Source: Micrasema longulum (taxonomy: Eukaryota > Arthropoda > Insecta > Trichoptera > Brachycentridae). Taken from it: a stretch of DNA of 64,000 bases. The notes beneath the pieces are model-generated. The model had not been told where the DNA came from. It saw nothing but the letters and a program-made list of their open reading frames with translations, and ran no database searches. Where the stretch lies: contig JAGVSM010000213.1 of the NCBI GenBank assembly GCA_022494885.1, forward strand, positions 44,462 to 108,461, given 5' to 3'. This document shows positions 42,331 to 64,000 of the stretch, piece by piece (position 1 is the stretch's first letter; the number at the start of each line of letters is the position of its first letter). Made by a program: the position numbers and the translations under genes.

Positions 42331-45300
42331 ATAAATGAAAAATAAAAAAAATATTGTAAATCCCTTCTGTACGAAATAATAGGATGTAACCCGTATGTAA
42401 CTACTTAATAAATAACTTCAATTGTAATCCATCTATCTCATTTAACTTTAAATCAACTCACGGGCACCCATCCTATAGTACATATGTAATCAGTAATTAA
42501 TAACAACTTTTCTACCTCTAATGAAGTAAAAGTAAGTAAATATATGTAACAAACTAAAAGCGTTTTTTCCCTGTAGATTTTGTCTTATTCAACGGCAGTC
42601 TTGATTTTTTTCATCTTTCAATGCTTATTTAAGCATAAAAATAAAATAAAACAGCTCACACCCCAGAAATATTAGTGATAAAACTCAAAAAACTCTTTTT
42701 TGCGAAAGAGCCGTTACACACAAACGATATCAGTAAACTAACAGTCATTAGCGAAAACAATGTCACTACTTACAAGATTACTCACTTGTGCCATCTAGTT
42801 TTAAATACTTTCAGAAATAACAATGGCATAATAATCATTGTGCCCCCATGATTTCTTGAATTTGAATAAGAAAATATAGTACTTATACCATATACATTTT
42901 CCCTTTTAAGGCCACAAAAATATTTTTAAGAAACATGCCGCAAATAGGATACATATATTAGGAACATTTTTGAATACTTAACCCAAAATTTTTGATTTTC
43001 GATTTGTTCCATTATTTATTTATTTCAAAGTGCATGTACAAAAATATATCCACTTGGCAGACTTATTGCTAAAAGAAACATCTTCCAGCTAACCAAAAAA
43101 CAGACTGGTGGTCAAAGGAAAAATTATCACTTCAGTGCAAAGAGAGCCGGAACTATCATAGGTTCAGTTGTCATAAAGAACCAGACACTCGCTTAAAAGG
43201 GAGGAGAGAATATTTTTTTTATTTATTTTATTAACATAAACAGCAAATCTACCTTTTACAAAAAATTATAATATGAACGAAAATATTTGGATTAATATTT
43301 AAAAAAAAAAAACTTATATTACCCTTTACCCAAGATTTATAAAAAAATTTAACCTAAAAATTATACAACATATTCAGTAGAAAGTTTAAGCAATTTAAGA
43401 ATAAATGTAAAAATAAGATTAAACAATAAAATATTCAAATTTAATATAACAAGTAAATCGTAAAGTACTTTTTCATACAGCTGGGCAAAGTGAACAAAAA
43501 TTTTGTATCCTATGAAATGTATAAATAAATAAATATAATTACCATTTACCATTTTTGAAAAGGTTCAGAGGATTTGTTCTATAGGAACAATACCCTACAC
43601 TAAATACATCCGATACATGGAAATAACTATTGCCAAGTTCATGAACTCTGTTCAATACGGCATTACGAGTTATACACTCCGTGAATTGTTGCTACAAAAC
43701 GGTGGCACCTGCCGAGTAATTCTTCCAGGCACCCTGAAGTTGATGAGAGATAATTTGTTCGTATTCATTCAAAAATGTGTATATTTTGGTCCCTTTTCAG
43801 TGAGTGACGGAGCACTACTAGATCCAGCGCGGAGTGCGAGCTGATGCGTAGTGCAGGCTAAGATTTTGTATTTCTTTAAACCAATTATTGTAAATGGTTT
43901 GACATACATATCTGCGGAGTATAAAATCCTATGCGCCATTTGTTGTTTTTTCCGGAGAAGCAAAAAACAATCTCCATGACCGAATTAAATTCCTTTACAA
44001 GTGAAATATATTTCAAAAATTGATTTATAAATCTTAAAATAATACGTATGGATTACTATGACTAAAAATGACCTAAATTTGCAATTTAAATACTTTGTAT
44101 GCCTCCGATAACTGTAATTATAAAAAACGAGTCTAAAACTATTTTAGCAGTTTAATAATACCTAGATTATATTATGTACTGTGTTATACCACCAGGGGTA
44201 ATATTCCAAACGCTCTCACGGCTGTATTAAAAGCTAATATCTCGCGTATTTTGTATGTAAATACGCTAGATAAAAGTGTTTTCTATGGCCGCGAGAGCGA
44301 TTCAGAATAGCACTGCAGATAGAGAAAAAAAATTCTAATCATAATCCAGCAAAAAAGTGATCTTGTCAAAAATGGCGCTTAGGATCCCATACCTCTGACG
44401 TTCAGATATATAATGCAAATTATTTGTTTCCAAAATAATGTGGGGTCACGAAAATGAAAAATAAGTTTAAGTTTATTTAGTATAATCCATTATGGCATCC
44501 TGACTGTGTGGAAGATCAGCGGTAGCGGTAGACCCATATGAATAAGCATGAAATAACCAGATCCAGGATACAAACAACTGCCGGCCGGTATGATGACAAA
44601 TATATTTTTTGAGAAAAGGGATGAGAAATAAGGTACATTGTGAGTTTAAAGTTTTTATATTTTTTTTAAGCATAAGCTTTACATTTTAAAAAAATATGAT
44701 GTTGCCCATAGAATGCAACAATAATTAATTATCATTATAAAGTGTCACCAATAATTCAAAATCAATAATGTATTGATTTTGATGAAAGGCCGTAGAAAGA
44801 AATACAAGTCATTGTGTTTTAACTTTAAATTACATAGATATATGTTATTTACACAAATAAGTAACATACATATTATTTATAGGGGTATAACTAGAGACTG
44901 CCCTTGATTTGTTTCCACTGAACAAAACAGCTTAGCGGACACTCTTATAATTTGATAATTTAGTACTTATCTAAGGAACTAAATAATGAATACAGGTAAT
45001 CTAAGTGTTCCTGTCGCTAGTAATTTATTTATTTGTATTGTACATGGCAGCTATCTAACAGTGAAGAGTGACTTTTAAAAGATTATTGGGATAAGAAGAA
45101 GACTGATTAAATAAGTTAAAAACATTAGTTTACACTTTAAACAATGGCTTAATGTTCCTACAATTACCAATCAACACATACAATTCTGCAATCTATTTTC
45201 CAGCTCGGCTATTCATATTTAATGCCTGTTAAGTAAATCGGACTGGAGATCTGCACCGTTCATTTAAAAAAGTACAAACAAGAGTGAATAAATAAACATA

Positions 45301-47701
45301 GTAAATTATAATAACGAATTACAAGTGTTGCAAATTTGAAAATATCTTTAAAAAAAATATTCTTCGTAACATTATCAAACTGATAATGACAAAAACAATT
45401 TTATTGTTACATTCTTATTGAATGCCAGAAAATGTTTATAATTATGACATTAAAAAAATAATACAATTTTTGTGGATGAACATGAAGAAACTCTCAATGT
45501 TACTTGAAATAACCAATTATAATAATTATATTCTATTTTAAAATATCACTAATAATTAGTGCTTTTTATTACAAATTGCCGGGTACAAATTAACCTAATA
45601 TTGTAGATTCCCGCAATAGTACGACGATGGTGCTGCATAGTCTCCGCAAATAGACAAGTATAAATAAGATTAAATAAATAAACTCTTCATCTATAACATT
45701 ATTTTAAACAAACTTAGACAAACATGCAAACCTATGCACGTTTGCGCTATGTCGATGGCATGAAAACTTTATTCGCAGGCATGTTTGTAAGACTCGCAAT
45801 AAAATACTAGATTCTCAAATAAGTGCTATCATCACCCACTGACATCCCGTTTACAAGACAAATTATGTGTCAATTCAAATTTTTCAGATAAAAATAATAC
45901 TTGCAGATATTATAAATATTACATGGGTATTTTGTCTTCAATAATAGATAAATATAATTTAAAAAAAACATAAATACCAATAGTATATAAACATATTTAG
46001 CAGCCTAGATTTGTGGAAAAGAATAATTTCGAACCATATTTGCAAACATTATCCTTAATTTGAATATTATGATTAATGCGTATCACTTGATTCTGAAACT
46101 TAACAATACCTAATGGCGTGACATTACATCACAAGTTGTACAAGTACATATATAACAGATTTCAAAAACGGAAACGAGCAATCACTATGAACATTTACTG
46201 AAAACTAAGGTACCGAAGTTTAGTTTCATTAAAAAAATATCTGTGCATTTGATTTAAAAAATGTGAACTGTATTTAATTATCTTCAACTATTTGTCTGAA
46301 ATTTTGATACAAAAACTAACATACCATGGATGCATGTATGCGATATTTGATTGATAATAATTAACAGCTTTGAAATGCAATTTTTAGCTCATGTCAAGTA
46401 TTTCGTATTCTACAAATGTCCCTTCATCAATTATTAACTTCTCAATTTAAGCCAAGAGGTTACCATATATATTATATAATGAATATTTCAAAAATTACAA
46501 TTATTTATGTTGAACACTTTCAGTAATTTATCAAAACAATTTATTAAAGGATCCTAACAACCAGGAAATAAGCTTTTACATTATCTGTTTGCTAAACATT
46601 CAATAAATTTCAGTATACACATAAATTTATCATAAAAAATTACAAATATTACAAATATACAATATACAAGTGTTCTTTTACTGAAACACGCAAATCCATT
46701 CATTATACATACCTACACTGTTTGATATTTAGTGTCATAGAATTATCACAAGATTAACAGATTCTTTAATGTTTAACAATAGTTATGTTCTGTAATCAGT
46801 TTTAGTACAATGAAAAGAGAATGATATTCAGCAGTGTGTTCACATTAACCCTTTTCAGTCTTATATTGATTCGACATCCATTTTAACCCATGTAAAGTTA
46901 ATCTTTACAGTTCAAACACATATTTTTATTACAATGTTTCCAAACATGTCCCACACTCTGGCAAAAAAAAACGTATTGATACAACATTTTGCAGAAGTTA
47001 ATGAACATCTTTTTATGAGAAAAATTAGGTACGTTATGGAAGAAATATATATGTATATAAATATATTATATTCTTTAAAAAATAAGAATGCAAAACAAAT
47101 CAAGAATAAGAAATTGTAAAACATCAAGGGTTTTATAAATCAAAGCGAGAGAATCAAAGAGAGTTACTCGGCATATGACTTTGTGCAAAGCCTAAAAACA
47201 TACTTAGGAGATTTTAACCATCTAAATTGGCACTACATGATAACGAGATTAAAACCGAAATGCACAAGGCTCAAAACAAAATGTTGTTAAAATGATCTAT
47301 TATTGAAACAAAAAGATGTGACTCTTTCAATACCCATATCTCCGCAGGGAGGAGAGTAAGATACTACACATTTTATGTGTTTTAACAATTATTGTGGAAT
47401 AATGATATATGTTTATATATTACGCACCTATCCGACAAATCTAGGCATAAACAACACTTAAGGCAAACGAAGTCCACATAACATGCTGACCTCTTTGAAC
47501 AATATTAATTATTACAGTACGTAAGTTAAAATGCGGAGTTTTCCCAAATACAACACACCAAAGTTATACCGACTAAAATCATGTTTTTATTTTTTTTGTG
47601 TCATCATTGCACGATGTCTCTTTGACTTTGTCCACTCGAGTCGGCATTACGTTAACACTGTATATTTGGCAAGTTTCAGGATGGTAGATGGGTCGAAGTC
47701 A
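42331..47701. other. Long AT-rich gene-poor region; B56 3' flank at its right end
   Basis: No host gene is seen in 5.4 kb. A stub at 43010-43110 (GCCAAGTGGATATA-like, with an AAATAAATAAAT tail, - strand) resembles the LINE 3' UTR family. A GC-richer island at 43557-43870 has worn frames with no family match. The part left of 47702 must hold the 3' UTR of the PP2A subunit; its length is unknown. Confidence 0.4.
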
Positions 47702-60570
<12,869 letters not shown>

Positions 60571-60977
60571 CTGCAAAAATTAAGAAAAAACCATTCATGA
60601 TGACTGTATTTTAAGGTTCGCATCCAATTTTCAATTCACATAATTTGTTTTTTAACATTGCATACTCATACATTAAGATATTGTTATCTAGTGGTGAAGA
60701 GACCAGAGATACAATATCACAGTTTTGAGAAAAATTATTTTTGAGTAGATCTGTCAACAAAAAATGCATCTTTCTGTTTTACTACTGACATTAAATTTAT
60801 TCGCCTAGATTATAGAAACTTTAAGAAAATAGTAATTAAAGAAATTTTAAAATTATAAAAGAAAATGTGTAAAAACGTTTGCTATAAAATATATATTAGG
60901 CATTTGTCACTAGGATCGTTTTACTACCAAGATGACTACACGGGAACCTCTTTTTACAAAATAATCAACAAAGTCGT
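60571..60977. other. Intron upstream of the first visible B56 exon
   Basis: AT-rich with no recognised feature. The B56 reading requires at least one more coding exon to the right; I could not identify one up to 64000. Confidence 0.4.
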
Positions 60978-61565
60978 AACAAAGATTCACTATCAGACTA
61001 TGCACATTTGGTATGACATCACCTTCATTGCTAGAGATACATATACAGATTTCAAAATTTTCATTTTGTAGCGTGTTATAATAAGAGGTTCCAGTGTATA
61101 TAATATTATATAATACATTATATTAAGAATAAAATACACATCAGGGGCGAATTGTCCATAATAAGCTATTATGTGCAGCTTACCATTATATAAGAATATC
61201 GATAATAATGTTTTATAGTGGTTGTATTTGTAAAATAAATAAAATAATTGTTATATATTATAAATCACTGTAACAAAGATTCACTATCAGACTATGCACA
61301 TTTGGTATGACATCACCTTCATTGCTTGAGGTACATATACAGATTTCAAAATTTTCATTTTGTAGCGTGTTATAATAAGAGGTTCCAGTGTATATAATAT
61401 TATATAATACATTATATTAAGAATAAAATACACATCAGGGGCGAATTGTCCATAATAAGCTATTATGTGCAGCTTACCATTATATAAGAATATCGATAAT
61501 AATGTTTTATAGTGGTTGTATTTGTAAAATAAATAAAATAATTGTTATATATTAAAAATCACTGT
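60978..61565. repeat. Tandem duplication, 294-bp unit x 2
   Basis: AACAAAGATTCACTATCAGA at 60979 recurs at 61273. The two units stay aligned to ATAAATCACTGT / AAAAATCACTGT, with only a few differences (GCTAGAGATAC against GCTTGAGGTAC). It lies in the presumed B56 intron. Confidence 0.92.
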
Positions 61566-61989
61566 CCCCGTTTATATCTTACTTCAAAAATAAATATAAA
61601 CATCGATAAAACGCGCCCAGCCCGTTCCCAGTGAACGAAGTAAATGACCGATTACTTATGCCTATTTCCTTATACATAAATGTGTGCTGTATTTAAATTT
61701 TTAAAAGCCAGTTGCTGTTATTTCCTCCTTAAGTATGCTAGCAGATTACAGATATTATTTGAAGATTCTCTATTTGGTAAACAGAATTTCCTAAAGACTA
61801 CTTTCCTTTGATAAGATACAGTTGACATATGACATAGGATATGCGGCACTCGGTGTGGCGCTTTTTGGCATTATTCATTTGTAAAAGAAATCGCCCAGTG
61901 CTTAGTGTTATTGCGGTATTTTTTAATCAACTTTTGTACCAGTGTTGTACTAACATTGTGTATAATATACCTACATACATCGTGAAGTT

Positions 61990-62220
61990 AGATTTCTTAT
62001 TGTCCATGCGCTCTGTAGCTGCAAGATGTTCTGTTATCTAGCTCATATATATCATAATTGTAATATATCATAATTGGAGACGAGGAACTAGAATCCCAAC
62101 CGTCCATGCGCTCTGTAGCTGCAAGACGTGTTGGGATATTTATTTATTTTTACGAAAATGGCGCTATATAAATTATCCAAAAATTATTATTATTATTATG
62201 ATTATTATTATTATTAATAA
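61990..62220. repeat. Repeat family R copy
   Basis: Inverse orientation to 34225: CCATGCGCTCTGTAGCTGCA twice (near 62005 and 62104), TAGAATCCCAACCG, then AATGGCGCTATATAAATTAT followed by (ATT)n at 62180-62217. Confidence 0.75.
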
Positions 62221-62504
62221 TAACTGTTGGTTGATGGATTATTGGTAATAATCTTCTGTTGTCAACAGCTGAAGCAAAGAGATGATGTTTCTCAGAACCA
62301 CAGAAAAAGTAGTCATTTATAATTAATATACAAATTTCTAAACAATTTTTGTGGCTTACCTAAAAAAAATCACCGATCGCCACTGCTAAATATCACATGG
62401 CCGGTTGAAAAGATTTTAAGGAATGGAGGAGATGCAAGTACAAATTGGCAAAACAATCCCAGGAATTTAAACCAGAAAAAAAGATACATTACAGTATTAT
62501 GTAT

Positions 62505-62650
62505 ATTATTGGCGGCCTCTGTGAAGGTTCCGGGTTCGATTCCCTGTGAGAACACAAAAAATAAATGTGATTTTTCTCAAGCCTTGGTGTTCTGTGATGT
62601 AATTCACCACTGTAATTGGGCCTCCTGGCCTGTTGCGGTGCAAACAAAGA
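62505..62650 (+). mobile_element. tRNA-derived SINE
   Basis: GGCGGCCTCTGTGAAGG, then B box GGTTCGATTCC at 62533-62543, then the same body as 28639 (GGTGTTCTGTGATGTAATTC and GGCCTGTTGCGGTGC). The A-box region is deleted. Confidence 0.75.
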
Positions 62651-62814
62651 AAAAAACACAGTAGAACGCAATTTCATATTTATAATGTCGGCTATGGGTC
62701 ACAATAACAATGTTGTTAAAACAATTTGAAATTGTATTTTTTGAATCCCAATATGAATAAGTACATTATTTTTCTGAAATTAAAAAGTTAAAATTAAATT
62801 TATATCTTTATATA

Positions 62815-62905
62815 ATCACTTTGTAAAGCGCCCTTGAGGTATTATATTACGAAAATGGCGCTGTATAAGTTATCCATAATTATTATTATTATTATTATTG
62901 AGAAA
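62815..62905 (+). repeat. Repeat family R end with (ATT)n tail
   Basis: TTTGTAAAGCGCCCTTGAGG, then AATGGCGCTGTATAAGTTAT, then ATTATTATTATT. Confidence 0.7.
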
Positions 62906-62924
62906 AGTCGTATTGAATTTTCGC

Positions 62925-63000
62925 GATCTCACCAGGAATCGAACCTAAAACCCTCCATACATGAGGTCTTAGTTATTACGCCATGGGGGCCGCTAATATT
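62925..63000 (-). mobile_element. tRNA-derived SINE head
   Basis: On the - strand: GGCCCCCATGGCGTAATAAC, then GGTTCGATTCC (B box) and TGGTGAGATCG. Related to 28639 and 62505, and abutting the family R tail. Confidence 0.6.
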
Positions 63001-63153
63001 ACACAATATGGTCTCACATGAGGTTTTTTTGTTTGTTTTATAATTTATATCATGAATACATGCTTCATATTATTTTTCTTGTAATTAAATGTAAGGCTGG
63101 ATAAATCAAGTAAGGATTTAAAGTATCATGTCTAATTTTAAGAAAAATATATA

Positions 63154-63777
63154 TCTTTATATATAATTCTTCTGTACGTGTGATGTCACTGAACTCCTCC
63201 TAATAGGCTAAACCATTCACGTGAGGTTTTTAGCGAAATGTAGATCTTTGCGCTGCGCGTGTTCGTAGACATTAAAATTTTCAATCGAATCTGTAAAAAA
63301 AAAAGTAAGAAGCATAAATCTTTTTTATCAACCTACCAGGGTTGCATTCGACGAGGATGCATATCCAAAAAAAATCGAAGGATGTTGTTTTTAGTGTTTA
63401 AAAAAAGTTTGTTTTTGAATGTTTACAAACAACATTCACTTTTTATGAATCCCAATCAGGTTCTTTCATTACATTCCTTATAATTTCTTCCCATTTATTT
63501 ATTTTATTGGCTTTTTGGTAATACTAAAATAATATTAACTGACAGTCAATACATTTTTGAAAATCGCATTCATGAATAAAGTGCACCCCTGTTGGTGAGA
63601 AGAGCCGATATTGACATTTGCAAAAATAATTATATATTTGAAAATAAATAATTTTTAGTTTTGAAATTCAATCATAATCAAGTACCTAGGTACCTGCTTA
63701 TCAATAAGAAGTCTTTTTCCAAAATAAAAGCAGGCAAGTCAACGTTCTGGCAGGACAACATCTTTCGGGTCCGCTAG
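63154..63777. mobile_element. Helitron-like non-autonomous element
   Basis: It starts TCTTTATATATAATTCTTCT after an A and ends TTTCGGGTCCGCTAG before a T. This fits Helitron rules: 5' TC, 3' CTAG, insertion between A and T, and a short GGAC...GTCC hairpin before the end. No Rep/helicase frame is present. It lies in the presumed B56 intron. Confidence 0.6.
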
Positions 63778-64000
63778 TATATATATATAGAAACTTATGA
63801 ATTTATGAAATGTATTTTCTAGAATAATATAAGCCAGACGAAGAGACATGCATAATGTGAGACGCCATTTAGAATCATATTAGAATAATGAAATACGTGG
63901 AAATATTCTATTTGAAATTTAATATTCTGCATCACTTGACAACGTGCCTATTATTAAATAAGGCAATATTTTTTTCTTAAATTGCGTAAAAATAAAAACG
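63778..64000. other. AT-rich end of window, nothing recognised
   Basis: No frame, repeat end or RNA gene is seen. Confidence 0.4.

Noticed and set aside
46848..46866. TTAACCCTTTTCAGTC as a third TTAA element end
   Set aside because: No matching inverted end was found nearby.

Overview
The window looks like AT-rich nuclear DNA from an arthropod, most likely an insect. Genes are split by GT-AG introns, some very short. Non-coding DNA is dense in Tc1/mariner relics, non-LTR retrotransposon tails, tRNA-derived SINEs and small inverted-repeat elements. No bacterial, organellar or viral gene organisation is seen, and the order of insect cannot be fixed from the sequence alone. || Host genes, left to right. 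(1) Last exon of an unrecognised Ser/Asn/Lys-rich protein, + strand, 1220-4240. (2) RNA polymerase I subunit RPA43, - strand, four exons, 10015-16778. (3) PIG-H, GPI-anchor synthesis, + strand, four exons, 19905-23049. (4) ISCA2, mitochondrial 4Fe-4S assembly, + strand, two exons, 26831-27689. (5) A PPP1R21-type endosomal coiled-coil protein, - strand, eight exons, 29960-39984. (6) A PP2A regulatory subunit of the B56 (B') gamma/delta type, - strand, the last eight coding exons, 47702-60570; its N-terminal exon(s) lie beyond the window or in an exon I could not see. Genes 2 to 5 and the visible part of 6 were rebuilt from spliced frames. Every junction has GT/AG and consistent codon phase, and each joined frame is open to its stop. 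These are housekeeping genes of separate pathways and show no sign of working together. || Mobile DNA fills introns and spacers. It includes seven separate mariner relics of several lineages; a nearly intact Tc1-like transposon with an intron inside its transposase (30502-32175, in a PPP1R21 intron); and LINE fragments at 540, 6235, 6928, 18683, 21020, 24090, 24905, 38090, 41566, 56505 and 58036. Small elements include two piggyBac-type TTAA elements, a fold-back element, a Helitron-like element, a hAT-like element, and an 8-bp-TSD family with two full copies plus a 22-bp remnant. Two dispersed repeat families, here called F and R, recur along the window. || Main points for a second look: the 8-bp-TSD family with its near-complete deletion product lying close to a THAP-domain fragment; the intron-containing Tc1-like transposase; a PPP1R21 that appears to lack the central third of the vertebrate protein; the unrecognised 1006-codon exon with TQT motifs; and a 64-bp palindrome inside an RPA43 intron.
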